A stretch of DNA of 64,000 nucleotides from Ceratotherium simum simum (Eukaryota; Chordata; Mammalia; Perissodactyla; Rhinocerotidae). The translations under genes and the position numbers were made by a program. Position 1 is the stretch's first letter, and each line of letters starts with the position of its first letter. The stretch lies in NCBI RefSeq assembly GCF_000283155.1, contig NW_004454195.1, positions 10,968,313 to 11,032,312 on the forward strand, written 5' to 3'. The notes under the pieces were generated by a model. It did not search any database. It was not told the DNA's origin and saw only the letters and a program-made list of their open reading frames with translations. Shown here piece after piece: positions 35,110 to 47,306 of the stretch.

Positions 35110-36515
35110 ACGAAAGAGGAGTGGTCCTACAAGGTATTAACACACTCTGTGAATCCTCTATAAGCAAAATAGTGTAATACTAACACCTAGAAGGAGAGAC
35201 AGACCAATGGAATAAAAATAGAAAGTCAAGAGATAGGCCCAAATACTTATGGAAATCTAGATTATAATAAAGATGCTATACCAAAATCACTGGGGCTAAC
35301 TGGTATTGGGCTAACTAGATAGTCATTTTAAAAAAATAAAATTAGATCTATTTCCTGCAGTACACACAAGAATAATTGTCAAATGAACAAGAGATCTAGA
35401 TGCAAAATGAAATTACATAGGTACTAGAAGAAAACATGGATAAACTTCTACATAACCTGGATAGCAAAATGTTTTTTAATATGATTAAAAATCCAGATGC
35501 TACAAAGAGAGTTGACTACAAAAAATGTGAAAAAAAAAAAAAAAGGCTGTGGCATAGTCAAAACACAAAGGAAAACTGACAGAAAATATTTATAGCATAG
35601 ATCATAAAGGACTAATAGCTAATATTTTTAAAACTTTTGAAAATTGAGAAAAAAGACAAAAAAATCCAATCCAGAGAAGTAGACAAAAGACATGAATGGA
35701 AAATTCATTAAAAGAGATATGACTGGTCCTTAAACATACAAAAATGTGATCACTTTCACTCCTAATAAAAAATGCAAATTAAATCCACAATGAATAGCAT
35801 TTTTTACCCATCAGATTGGCAAAAAAATTTCAAAAGCTTAACAATCCCCTCTGTTGGTGAGGCTAAAGAAATAGGCCCTCGGATACCTTGCTGGAGGGAA
35901 TGTGATATGGTAACCCCCCTCTGGAGGGGAACTCAGCAACACCTAACAAAGCTACGTAGGCATTTACCCTTCCACCCAGCAAGTCCACTTGTAGAAATTT
36001 ACCCCGAATATATACCTCTAACAATATAAAAATACAGATGTCCAAGGTCATTCATTGCAAATATTATAAATAATTGCAAAATATTGGAAACTACCTAAAT
36101 ACCCAAGCACAGGAGACTGGTTGAATAAAATATGGTACACACACACAATGAGATACCGAGATATAAAAAAGTGTGAGGAAGTGCTCTATGAATTAATATG
36201 AAATGATTTCCAGGAGATACTGTGAAGTGAAAAGGCAAAGTATAAAAGAGCATATGTAGTCTGCTATCTTTTGTGTAAGAAAGAAGGGAAATAATAAGAC
36301 TTGCATATCTCTACTTCTCTTTACAGAAAGAAGCACAGGACAAATAAACCAAAAAGTATTGTAGTTGGTTTCCTACAAGGAGTGTGGGGAGTGGGGTGAA
36401 GGAAATATGGCACGGAGTGATGCTCCTCTGAGCCCACCTTTCTGTATTGTTTCGACTTTTGGTAGCATTTCAATGTTCTACATATCAAAAAATAATATTA
36501 AATTGATAATGATGT
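35110..36515 (+). mobile_element. L1 LINE 3' end, plus strand
   Basis: It begins near the ORF2 C-terminal region (AGACAGACCAATGGAATAAAAA ... GAAAACATGG). It continues through CATTTACCCTTCCACCCAGCA and CACAATGAGATACCGAGATA into a 3' UTR-like stretch with short A-rich tracts. All frames are broken. Confidence 0.82.
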
Positions 36516-37559
36516 TTAACACCCAGTACCCCTTTGCCCCTCTTTGGGTGGCCTCACCCCGATTTTCCTTGGGGAAGCACTCCTCCCACAAGCTGACCCA
36601 TGGGTGCTTCAAGTGTGGTGGGCATGGGACACACTTCTGCCTGCTGCATTTCTCTGGCCATAGGGACTCGCCAGGGCTGAGCACCTAAGACAAACTGGGC
36701 CACTGATGTGCTATAAGCCCTTGGCTACTATTGTGCTGAGAGAAGCCACCTTCCTCTTTTTCATTGGGCTTGAATCCGGGAAGTTATAGATCTGGAGTAA
36801 CCAGCAGCCCTTGAAATAACGTCAAAATGGAGAAGAACAGAGCTGAAAGATCTACGAGACCAATTTATGGAAACATTGTTCAGGCCCCTGCTATTTTTAT
36901 TTAATTACATTAACCAATTATTTCAAATATTTTGCCTTTTCCTGCTTCTTGAGGCAGGCTTTCTGCCGCACACATTCAAAGAGTCTCATCTGACATATTA
37001 GTTCAAGCCTCTCATTTATAGAAGTGGAGTCTAAGACCCAATGAGGGGAAGAGAGAGACCCCAAATCATGCTGGAACATGATAACAAAGGTGGTGCCAAC
37101 ACTTGGATCCTCTGAGTCCAAGTTCAGATTACTGAGTCAGTGTGGTAGATGCCCTTCACCCCAGGCTTACCTGAGGGAGAAACCGGGGAAGAGGGTACAT
37201 CCAAGGTGGAAGGGACGGCTAGCAGAAGAAAGCGCAGCTTCCGCCTCCCGTGGCCTAACGTGTCCCTGACACCTTTAGCAGTGTAGGTCAACCTGTCCCT
37301 GGCTGCTCACAGGCAGTGGATTTCATCAGGGACCACAGTACACCTTCAGGTGGAGACAGGAGATGTTCTGAGGCCATCGCGTGGGGCCACCAAGGCTCCA
37401 GCTATGGTGGGATGACCTTCCCTGGAGATCGCTAAGACTTCCCGGCCCAGACAGGCATTTGGGGTCTAGTGGACTCCGTGTTCATGAGGGTAGAAGGAAG
37501 ATTCTGTTATCCCAGGCACATCAGGATGTGTGGTGAGAAAACTCAGCAACTGGGAAATC
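36516..37559. other. Unassigned intergenic DNA
   Basis: No recognisable gene or strong repeat. A weak MIR3-like stretch may lie near 36990-37110. Confidence 0.45.
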
Positions 37560-37735
37560 CGTCACTGTGGCAGCAAGACCCGTGGGCTTGGAGTCAGAAG
37601 ACATGGGTTTGGATCCTGGCTCTGGATCCTGGCTCTTCCACTCCTGCGTGTGGATCTGTGGCCTCCTGCATGTGAAAGGAGGAGATAATATCGCCTCAAG
37701 GAATCAAAGAACCGACGCTTCTAAGAGGCCTCTGT
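37560..37735 (-). mobile_element. MIR SINE, reverse, with a 13-bp internal duplication
   Basis: GGGCTTGGAGTCAGAAGACA, GGGTTTGGATCCTGGCTCT and GTGTGGATCTGTGGCC are reversed MIR. GGATCCTGGCTCT is repeated head to tail at 37611-37623 and 37624-37636. Confidence 0.8.
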
Positions 37736-38774
37736 AAGTCAGAGTCCTCCAACTGATAGCCCACAGGCCTGAACGCAGCACACAGGCTGTGTTAATTGGC
37801 CAGCACAGAGTTTTTTAAATAAGCCAGCCAGTGTTTAAAAATTGGGATATTTCACATAAAAATCCAGATTTCTGCCTTCTCTTGAAAACAAACAAAGCAG
37901 ACTTGGGAACGCTGGCTAGAAATGTGACATATACGCCCCCTTTCTCCAGGCATGAGGCTACTGTGCCTTCCAGTCCCCCTCACCCACCCCCGCCTACTGC
38001 AGCTGAACCAGTGACCATTCAGCATCTCACACAGCTGTTTGTCTCATAGCAGAAGACTATTGCTCTGCACCCGTGTGTCCTCCAAAGTGGGGAAGCAAAG
38101 GATTAGCCGAGAGGTCTCTGTCGTTGCCGCCCCCACTTCCTATGCTGCCCACCAACTTCGCTCATGAGTGATCTGCTCGGCGCCAGGAGGCATCTGAGTT
38201 TTCAGACACAACAGTAAGTGCAGATTGCTACGTAAAGTTCATGGATGAAAGAGAGGAAATGAGAATTAGGATTCAAGCTCTGTTGGTTGAGATACCAAAC
38301 CTAGGATATCTACTCCAATAGCCAAGTGATTGGCAGGTGGACCAGAGGTGAGCTTTGAAGAGGGGAGTGATCAGTGCAGGAACAGGATCAAAGACAGAGG
38401 GAAGCCAGTTCAGAGGCAAGAAACCCAGCTTCTGGGTGCGGGGCAGGGGAACTAGTGACGTTGATGGCCTAAGTCCAGGTCAGGGCCTGGTCTCCTGGTG
38501 GTGTGAACAGGTACCAGGCTGGGGAACAGGAAACCAGACAGAACATTACAAAGGCTGGGTGACATTCTGGTGGGTTCCCATGTGGAACCCACAAGAGGCC
38601 AGGTGGTCTTAACACACTTATGGGGAAGTTCCCCTGAATCTGGTTGTATGCTTTGACAGAGGAAATAAAAGTTCTCAGTACATTTGGTGAAAGGTCAATC
38701 AAAGCTTAATTAAATTTCAACCAAGGCGCCCCGGCAGATGAGCCAGCCAATGTTGTTCATTATGCAGCTCATTC
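37736..38774. other. Unassigned intergenic DNA
   Basis: No gene or repeat recognised. Confidence 0.45.
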
Positions 38775-38930
38775 AACACAAAGTCATGGTTCTCAAACCC
38801 AGCTGATGTGAAGGTCTTATAAGATAGAACACCGCCTATACCATAAGGTATAATCATATACCTGTGTTAATTTCTAGCCCATGATTTGAAAATCAGTGAA
38901 GCACCTGAGTTGCTGTGGATGGTGGAGCAC
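38775..38930. mobile_element. Possible MER5-like hAT fragment
   Basis: CATGGTTCTCAAACCCAGC at the left and GCACCTGAGTTGCTG at the right vaguely follow MER5. The interior does not match well. Confidence 0.25.
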
Positions 38931-38956
38931 TGAGGATATAGGTTGATTTTTGATGT

Positions 38957-39100
38957 GTTCATTCATTCACTCAACAAACGTTCATTAACTGAGTACATAG
39001 AGTTTACAACCCATTAGGCTTAACACTATGGAGCCCACAACAATGAATAAGACACTGCCTTCACCCAGGAGCAAGTTACAAGCCAGTAGAGTCAAATGTT
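38957..39100 (-). mobile_element. L2 LINE 3' end, reverse
   Basis: TTCATTCATTCACTCAACAAA, then CACTATGGAGCCCACAACAATG and a GACACTGCCTTCA box follow the reversed L2 tail. Confidence 0.7.
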
Positions 39101-39424
39101 TGGGGGCTCAGGAACTCGATGGGGCGGGGAGGGGGCGCTTGTGCAAATTACCTACTACACTTCTGCAGTGGGGCCCAAGGCCAGCTTATGTTACCTATCC
39201 ATAGATATTTCTTTGTAAGGATTTTGTAACCAGACTTCCCTAGCTGGGAGCATCTGAGGAATTTTTTACCAGGGCCTCAACCTGCAATTCACAGTACGGC
39301 CTCAGGCTAGCTGTGTCTATATAACACCAAACTGAATTTTAAAAAGGAAAAAAAAAAAAAAATCACCTGATTGCTTCCAAATAACAGGATACTTTTAGTG
39401 TTGTGTTTAAAAAAAATTAAAAAT

Positions 39425-39575
39425 CTACCATTAATTAAATACTTACTATGTGCTGGACACTGCTGGCACCTTTACATGTATTTTCTTGTTTAATCTGCAT
39501 GACAACCCTATGAGGTAGCTGGTATCATCTCCATTGCACAGAGGATACTGAGGCAGAGTGAGGTTCAATAACCCT
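39425..39575 (+). mobile_element. MIR SINE
   Basis: TACTTACTATGTGCTGGACAC, TTTAATCTGCATGACAACCC and GATACTGAGGCAGAGTG are MIR. Confidence 0.85.
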
Positions 39576-40350
39576 TGAGTTTCACCTAGATTACTTCTGA
39601 GGGTCCTGTGATTTGTACAAAAACTTTGAAAGTAGAATCTAGCCTTTCTTTGAAGACCAGTCCACACAACTCATGCTCTGTAGTTCCCCACATACAATGC
39701 TCTTCGGCACAGGGATTCTGCCAGGGGTTGGCAGCCAGGCTTCCAGGGGTGGTATCTTGATATCAATTAGCCGTCCCGAGATCACAACGCCAAAGCAGAC
39801 CTCCAGCCTTTCACTCCTCCTCTGTCAGCCTCTGTCAGAGAAACCAAAAGAAGAACTCACACAAGCTGTCATGGGTCTTGTGATGTGGCGTTCTGACACT
39901 GGGCCACTGCTGGGGGTTTTGGGAGGGGAAGTAACACTGACATCACAGAAACATAGAACTGAAAAAGACTTGAAGGTTCATCATGTCCAGGCCCCTCAAT
40001 GAGGCAGATGCAGCTGTTTCTCTCAGAAGAGCCAGAAACGGATAGTCCACCTCCTTCAGCAAGTTCTGCCAGCATTTTAGCTCCCAAATACAGAAGATTT
40101 TCTTCCAACTCAAGTTCTTATTTGATTTCAGTCTACTATTATTTTTTCTTCCAGGAAGATGAACAGGTCAGCATTAGTCCTATTACAAACTTCCAAAATC
40201 TTAATGAGAGTGTGACTATTAGTCTTTTCATTTCAGGCCCACCAAGCACAATGATCTCTATATACCCATGTTCTTCACTCGGGTCCTGTATGTGAGGGGT
40301 TCTTATCTGTACTGTTTGCAATTTTTCCACTGTTTTTTCAAATATGTGAC

Positions 40351-40800
40351 TGTGGTAGATTAACTATTGTTTCCCCTTCTTCACTCTTTCACTGTGATAG
40401 AATTATATGTCCATGACCTGTGACTTTGCAGTATCCCTCATTAGAATTAGTGCAGTATATTTCCCCATCCCATGGATATTTGGCTTGGCCACATGACTTG
40501 CTTTGGACAACAGAATATTAGTGAAAATAATGTAACAGAGGCTTTAAATGTGTGTGCATGATTTGAGTTGGCCTCTTGTGTTTCTGCCATCACCATGAGA
40601 AGACCATGCCCCAGGTAGTACCAGTCCTAGAACGACATACAGGAGGCAAGCCCAAAGTGTAATTTGGAGCTGCCCAGCTGAGTCCAGCCAAGATCAGCTG
40701 AATCTCAGCCAACCCATAGACCAGTGAGCAAGAAAAATAAATGTCTGTGACGTAAGCCACTGAGAATTGGGGGGTTATTTGCTATACAAATTGTCACCAA
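40351..40800 (+). mobile_element. Old LTR-like repeat
   Basis: It begins TGTGGTAGATTAACTATTG and contains GGCTTGGCCACATGACTTGC, CACCATGAGAAGACCATGCC and an AATAAATG near the end. This order is that of an old mammalian LTR family whose name I cannot give with confidence. Another copy lies at 44335-44755. Confidence 0.6.
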
Positions 40801-41255
40801 AGTAAGGTCTAATCCAAACTATAGCCAGATTACTTACTACCTGATCCTTGTGTAGTAGACCCTTCAAGACCACCTCTTTCATGAAAACTTCCCTGGTTAT
40901 TTCAGTCCCTCTACAACTTGACCACTCAAACCTTTTGTGCATGTGTCCTATATTTTGGCACCTATTTATATTCAATATAACACTTTCTAGAACTCAGCCT
41001 GATATATTATTTAATAATTGCATATTTGAAATCTTATGAATAAGACTGTGAAGTCATTGAGAATAGGGACCATATGAGTATGGCATGGGCAATAAAACCC
41101 TTTTAATTACAAAGATTCTGTACCACTTTCCCCCACACTTGTCAGAATAAGCCTTCCAATTTTTGGTTGGAAACGCATTGCCATTGTATTCATAGGGGCT
41201 CGCACAAGGCTATGCACACAGTGGCCATAGGAGACGTTCAAATATTTATGAAACG
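40801..41255 (+). mobile_element. Diverged L2-like fragment
   Basis: CCACCTCTTTCATGAAAACTTC, GTCATTGAGAATAGGGACCAT and a diverged terminal box near 41215 (ACAGTGGCCATAGG) keep the L2 order with heavy drift. Confidence 0.4.
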
Positions 41256-42174
41256 TCCATTGGAAAGGCAAATGTAACTGAGTTTTTGTCAATCAGAAAA
41301 ATATTTCTGATCTATTAACATTCAATTTCATATGCTTTGTCTTCTTTTGATAAAGATAATATTCAATTTCCAATTCCACAAGATAATGAATATAAAAATT
41401 TCCCTTTCCCATCCAAAATATATTAATATAAATAGAAGTGAGCTAGAGAAGTTACCCATTTAAAATACCTATGAAGTAAAACCTTGTGAAAAGTAAATAT
41501 TCACTCCCAATTTGACAGCTCTATATGTTTCATTTTTGTTACTAAAACATACTTTTGTGTATGAAAGCCAATAATCTTTGATTTTCATATTCTATATTTG
41601 AGAGCAGAGACAATTCTTCAGAATCACATTTATTTTTTTCACAATTTAGTTTCAAACACAGTGTAGTTCCTCTTTTTATTTATGTAAGCAGAAATGCTTT
41701 TTATATTAAAGCATTCAATGAACTGGGGTTTTTCTAAGGTACATGTTTACTTTTCATGTACGGGAACTTTACAGATGACTAGTCGAATTACTGCATTCAG
41801 ATGGTACCTTGATCTGGAGTTTAAAAAAAAATTGAACAATAGAATAAGCTAGCTTTTTCTCCCATCTATGGTCATAACCACCAAAGCACCGTGACTGATT
41901 TTGTGATATGCCAGAAATTATACACAAAATGAATGCTCCTCCTTCAAATCAGTCCCTTTGTCCACTTATTCCAAGGAATTGCCAGTACTCAAAACTGTGC
42001 TGAAAATCTTTTTAGTGATTTCCTTCAAAGCCTGCTGTACATTTAAAAAATATTATTAAAGGCAGCAAGTCTCTGTCCTTTGAGAATGAATGTGATTTTG
42101 GAAACTGGAAAAGTCATTTGGATGCAAGTTTAGTGAAAAAGAGGAGAGATCAAGTTATGTGATCTAGAGAAGAA
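41256..42174. other. AT-rich unique DNA
   Basis: No repeat or gene recognised over about 900 bp. It could hold conserved non-coding sequence, but nothing in the bases proves it. Confidence 0.4.
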
Positions 42175-42290
42175 GTTCAAATTTGCCCATAATCTCACAA
42201 CCCAGAGATAACCACCATCAACACATTGGCATATTTTCTTCCAGCAAGTTCTTCATGTATGTATTTTAACACAAATGTGATATGCCACAT
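42175..42290 (-). mobile_element. Short L1 3' UTR fragment, reverse
   Basis: CAACCCAGAGATAACCACC and GGCATATTTTCTTCCAGC are reversed L1 3' UTR. Confidence 0.55.
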
Positions 42291-43033
42291 ATGCACCTTG
42301 GACCCCCTTTCCGATCCCCAGTCAATATTCCTCTTATTCCCATTTCATGAGGTTCAGAGAAGCTAAGCAGCAGGCAAACAATCATACTCAGGGGGTGTTC
42401 TAACTTCCAACTTCTTTGAAAACGTGTTGAGGCTGAAAAAGGTGAAGAGTTAGACAAAAAGAAAATTTGTCTGATTTCCTCTCTTCGTTGGTAATAATAT
42501 CTTGCAAGAATAATATGAACACAATGCATGACAAGTGAGAAAGAAACCGAGAGTGAGAGAAAAGGAAACTACGTGGTTCTAACAGAAAAAAGATAAAATG
42601 AGATGTCTTGCCCAAGTCAGTCATTTGTGTAGACCATCAGTGTGTGTGTCTGTGTGCATGTGTATGAACATAGCTTTCATTATAAGTCACAAAATTTATT
42701 TCCCAGTGCTCAGCAATGGAGTAGAATCTCTAGAAATGAAAGAAGTACCACTTGGCGGCAGAGAGCAGAGAAGACGGAATGGCCGTCTACACTTACTGGG
42801 TCTTTTCTAAAAGTGAGAGGAGCAGTGCCTTGTGTAAGCACTGCTCTCTCGCCACACAGACTAAAGCCTGTTTCCAAACCCCAAACCTCGGCAATCATTG
42901 AGTTCTGTGCGACCCCCAACTATCTTGGACCCTGTGGATCCAGTTCTAGAAGGGAGAAAATTTTGCCTCAGACTCTCTCCATCCAGATTGTGTTCTGTAG
43001 ACTTAGAAACAAGAGCTGAAAATGCCCCATCTC

Positions 43034-43270
43034 TCTTTTTTTTTTTGGTGAGGAAGATCAGCCCTGAGCTAACATCCATGCCCATCCGCCTCTTTTTGCT
43101 GAGGAAGACTGGCCCTGGGCTAACATTTGTGCCTATCTTCCTCCACTTTACGCGGGATGCTGCCACAGCATGGCCTGACAAGTGGTGCCTCGGTGAGCAC
43201 CGGGGATCCAAACCCGGGCCACCAACAGTGGAGCGCATGTGCTTAACCGCTACGCCACAGGGCCGGCCCC
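43034..43270 (-). mobile_element. ERE SINE with 17-bp target duplication
   Basis: Reverse orientation with poly-T, two GAGGAAGA modules, AGCATGGCCTGACAAGTGG and a head ending GGGCCGGCCCC. Flanks TGAAAATGCCCCATCTC (43017-43033) and TGAAAATGCTCCATCTC (43271-43287) differ at one base. The 219-codon minus-strand frame over this region is a shadow of the SINE. Confidence 0.93.
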
Positions 43271-43287
43271 TGAAAATGCTCCATCTC

Positions 43288-44334
43288 CACTTTGCCCCAA
43301 CAACTGAGGCTGTCTCCCACCACCCAAAAGAAGATCCTGAGTTAGAAATGCTGTTTGATTGGGTCCCACACAAGTCATTGCAATCTTCATACTGAAGTTG
43401 AGATGCCAGATGATCCCCATTTTGCCCTTTTTTGCTTAAAATTTTTTTTTTCCTGCAGAGCCAGTTTAGCCAGTGGGAGGAGTGGCAACTTTTGAATCTG
43501 ACGAATCCTGCTTTCCCCACTTGCTAACTTAGTCAACTTTGGGAAGAGACTTCATCTGACTCAAAAGCAACTTCTCTACCTGCGATAAAGGTAACAGAAT
43601 CAGAGCATAAAATTATGCCCTAAACAATACATTTGGGAAGATTCTCTGAAGCCAGGTCAGCCCACCTGAACCTACATAAAAGCCCATAGGTCAAGAGAAG
43701 AGAGAAACTGATAGGAGTCGAGAGGGTTGGTCATTGCAGGTGGTTCCAGAAGGAGCCCTGCCTCCTGTCCCTCCCCACTCCATCTCTGTCCAAGCACAGG
43801 GAAGGAAGAGGAGCAATAGAAACCCCAATTAGCTTTAAAGACCCAAGAATACGTGTTAAACCTTTGAAGTCCATAAGACCTCAAAGTCCCTTGAGCCCAG
43901 CATGATGAGAGGCAGTAGAGCAGAAATTGCCACGTGGCGTATCAAAGAGGAAAGGGGCTGTGCCAGCACAGCTGAATGTTTTCTGTGCTTCCAAGAAGGC
44001 AAAGGAGTGGCTGAGGGGGAGCCAGACCCAACGGGCCCCGTCAGAATGAGGTAGATGAAGCGGCAGTGTTACACACATCCCTGACTGGAGGCCACGTGGG
44101 AAGGAGGACGCACAGGAGCGTGCCGGCGCTGACAGGCGATACCCCACCACACCCACCTCCACCAGCCCCACCACCCCCAAAGTGACTAAGATTAAGTTTC
44201 TGCAACTCTTTGGAACAGGAGCACTAAACAGAAACTGAAATAGAAATGAAGTACAGTCATAACAAGTTGTATTGTTTGCAAAGCCTGAAAAGAGTACTCA
44301 CTGTATGAATAGACACAAAGGGCCTGTGCACAAG
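43288..44334. other. Unassigned intergenic DNA
   Basis: No gene recognised. A weak reversed MIR may lie at 43515-43600. Confidence 0.45.
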
Positions 44335-44755
44335 GTAGTTGCATACTTCCCCATCTCCTTGCTTTGGGCTTGGCCATTTGACTTGCTTTGGCTCATGGAA
44401 TGTGATACCCATGGCAGCATGCCAGTACTAAGAAGAGACTCTAAGAGGCACTGTGTCTTCTCACTTCTTGCCTTGCATTCCTGCATCCTCCGTGAAGAAA
44501 AGGATGCCCCAAGTAGCCACTGCTCCCCCAGCCTGAGTCCCCAAATAAAAGACACATGGAGCAGACTTGAACCTGACCTGAAGCTTGGAAACAAGCCTAG
44601 TCCAGTCCAGTGGAGTCCAGCCAAGTTCAGGCGTTTGAAACACAGCTGAGCCTTCAACTGACCTACGGTCCCATGACTGAGAAATTAATGTTTGCTTTCA
44701 CTAGCTATTAAAATTTAGGGTTGCTTATTACTGCAGAAAAATCTAATACACCACA
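44335..44755 (+). mobile_element. Old LTR-like repeat, second copy
   Basis: GGCTTGGCCATTTGACTTGC, GACACATGGAGCAGAC and the GACTGAGAAATTAATGTTTGC end parallel the copy at 40351-40800 in the same order. Confidence 0.6.
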
Positions 44756-46054
44756 AACTAAGGCAGATCTTCACAGATCTAAGTAAAGAGAGGGAAGATT
44801 AAGAGGTGAAGCAAGAGGAGGAAAATAGCCTTAAGACATGAGGGGAAATTTCCTTTCCAGGAGTTTGTCCAGCAATCGCAGTATGAGATGGAATAACAGC
44901 TTAGCTAGTAGGGCAGGGGGTGTGGGGCAGGGAGAGGAAATAAAGATGTTTGAGAGACCCCAAAGAGAACGATGAGTCCAGAGAAACCCGTTTCTTCCTC
45001 TCAGATTCTCTCCTCATTTACTTCTCAGCTTATGTACCATTCCCTCCATTTTAAGGAATTTAACTTCCTTCTGAGCTTTACGTTTGGTAAATAAACTTTA
45101 ATGACTCGCAATGAATTCTACATTGCTAGATCTCCTAATTCTGTTTAAAATGCAGCAGAATGTACGTTTCGTATTGATTTGGGTTTACAATTGGAATTGT
45201 TCTTGTGCCGGTATTTGTCAAAGAACAGCTGTTTTCTCCATGTGTCATTTGAGATGGGTTAAGTATGCCCAGGAGGGGATGGTTGATAGAGAGGTCTCTC
45301 CCTGAGCAGACGGGTTGGTTATAAATTGCTCTGCGGTTTTTCCTAACTCTGTAATAGCTGAAGCAAAACCTAGCAGCTGAACAGTTAACTCATTTATTTA
45401 ATTTGATTTTGATTTTCCATTAAGCTCTTGTGATTTATTTAAAGAAGTTCTGAAATACCAAATTGAAATGTGAAGTATTTGGCATAAAGTAGATTAAGAA
45501 CCAAAATATGAATTGAATAGAATCCACTTTGCAAATTCCAGACCTGTCCAATAAATCGCCTGGGAAACCAGCACAGAATTACTCCTCAACTGGCTTTGAG
45601 CATCAATATCACATCTGTGTTTCATAAAACACAGGCGTCAAGTAATAACTTCTTTCTCAGGGCTGCGCTTCAAAACCTCACAGTTAAAGCCTGAAGATTG
45701 TTGAGGTGTAAATCCCAAAGTGTCCTCTAGAAAATTCCAGAATCTCTGCTCCAGACTCCTCTGACACCAGATGCACCTCAAGAGGGACTTTCTCCATAAC
45801 AGCTTCGTCTCTCCCTGCCTCCAGAGGCAGCCCTGGACTGCCCCATTCTCCATCCTGATCTTTCTAAGGCCCAAGAGAGCCCTTGTCAGTTTCCCTCATT
45901 AACATCCATTGTTTCTATCTGGTCAACCACACTTCAGGCTGATTTTTCCATGCCAGCCCCTCCCTTTCTGCGCACACCCTGAGCAGGAAACACATTGAAT
46001 GGCACACCTCGTTCTACCTCCCCATCCTTTTTAAATTCAGCCCTGTGTTTGCAT
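44756..46054. other. Repeat-poor intergenic DNA
   Basis: About 1.3 kb without a repeat I recognise. 45060-45560 is AT-rich with homeodomain-like TTAATTT and TAAATTT words. Confidence 0.4.
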
Positions 46055-46275
46055 AGAGGCAGGGCTGAGTAGTGGTTGAGAGCAAGTGTCTGAAATCAGG
46101 ATGCCCTGGGTTTAAAAACTGGCTCTACTATTTATTGGCCATGAGACCTTGGGCCTGTCATTCTACCATCATCTGTAAAATGAGGATGATAATAGTTCAC
46201 AACAGATTCACCTCACAGGGTTGTTTTAAGAAACCTAGAAGCTAGATCATGACAAGCCCTCAATAGTTGATAATG
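46055..46275 (-). mobile_element. MIR SINE, reverse
   Basis: TAGTGGTTGAGAGCAAGTG, CTGGCTCTACTATTTATTGG and CATCTGTAAAATGAGGATG are reversed MIR. Confidence 0.88.
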
Positions 46276-46307
46276 GCTAACGCTCTCCCTGTGAGCGGAA
46301 TGCCCCT

Positions 46308-47270
46308 CATTCAGTTAACAGAGATTCACTGAGTGCTGCCATGTGCCATGTACTGTGCCCAATGCTGGGATGAGAGTGGTGAAAAGATGCAGTCCCAGTC
46401 CTTGGAGAGCTTACAGGCTAGCAGGGAGAGCAGCAAATACTAAAGCATGGGATGTGCTACCACAGAATGAACCTGAGGGCACACTGGAGGTGCCCAAACC
46501 AAACTTGGCCAGGGCCAAGGAATCTTGTGGAAGAAGTGAGGTCTCCCCTGAGACTTAGAGGGTAAGTTTGCGTTAGGAGAAGAGAAGACCAGCAAAGGGG
46601 CCAGTGCATGCAAAGGCCCTGAGGTGGGAGGTGCATATCTTGGAACTGGAACTAGCTTATGGTGGTTGACTCAGGTAAAATGTGCAAGAGGAGAGAGAAT
46701 GGGAGGCAAAGTAGGAAGGAAGGGGCCAGTTTATGAAGAACTTCAAACCAAAGGCAATGAGTTTGGATTTTCCTGAAACAAATAGGCAATGATATAGTCA
46801 TATCTCCTTCTTCCAAAGCTCTCTAGATATAAAGGGCAACAGGATTAGAGATAAGACCAGAGGTTGTGCAAGGTGCCAGCCCCACAAGGTGAGTGGGGTA
46901 GAGACCAGCACAGCTGTGCTCGCCAAGCTGGGTGCTCTGGCAAGGAAAAAGTCTGTAGCGGCCAGCAGCTGTAACAGAGAGACCCAAAATAAAATTAGAT
47001 CTATATCCTGCACTATACGCAAGAATAATTGCCAAATGAATATGAGATCTAGACGCAAAATGAAATTACATAAGTGCTGGAAGAAAACATGGACAAAGGG
47101 AATTTTGCAAAAAGTATGTGAGAGATGAAGTGACTGGCACTAGGGTGGCGGCTGTGGGGACAGTGAGAAGTGAATGGATTCCACATATTTAAAAGGTAGA
47201 AGCAACAGGATTTAATGGTGGATCGACTGTGGGTGGTGAGAAAGAGGGAGGGGTTAAGTTGGAGACCCGC
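46308..47270 (-). mobile_element. L2 LINE, reverse, interrupted by an L1 piece
   Basis: The order is a reversed L2: ATTCAGTTAACAGAGATTCA, CTTGGAGAGCTTACAGGC, GCAAAGGCCCTGAGG and AGTTTGGATTTTCCTG. After the insert come GAAGTGAATGGATTCCAC and GGTAGAAGCAACAGGATTTA. The L1 fragment at 46985-47108 splits it. Confidence 0.78.
46985..47108 (+). mobile_element. L1 ORF2-end fragment nested in L2
   Basis: It matches 35333-35450 (also in this window) almost base for base: AAAATTAGATCTAT, CAAGAATAATTG, GAGATCTAGA, GAAATTACATA, GAAAACATGG. Both are copies of the same L1 segment. Confidence 0.85.
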
Positions 47271-47306
47271 TCTCTGGTTCGTGCAGCCGAGTGGATGATG
47301 AGGTTG

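Noticed and set aside
34747..35163. 138-codon plus-strand frame
   Set aside because: It lies in an old LINE-like fragment and crosses into the L1 end; no conserved domain is seen.
42861..43520. 219-codon minus-strand frame
   Set aside because: Most of it is the ERE at 43034-43270 read through; the same type of frame appears over the ERE at 59875-60125. No domain is recognisable.
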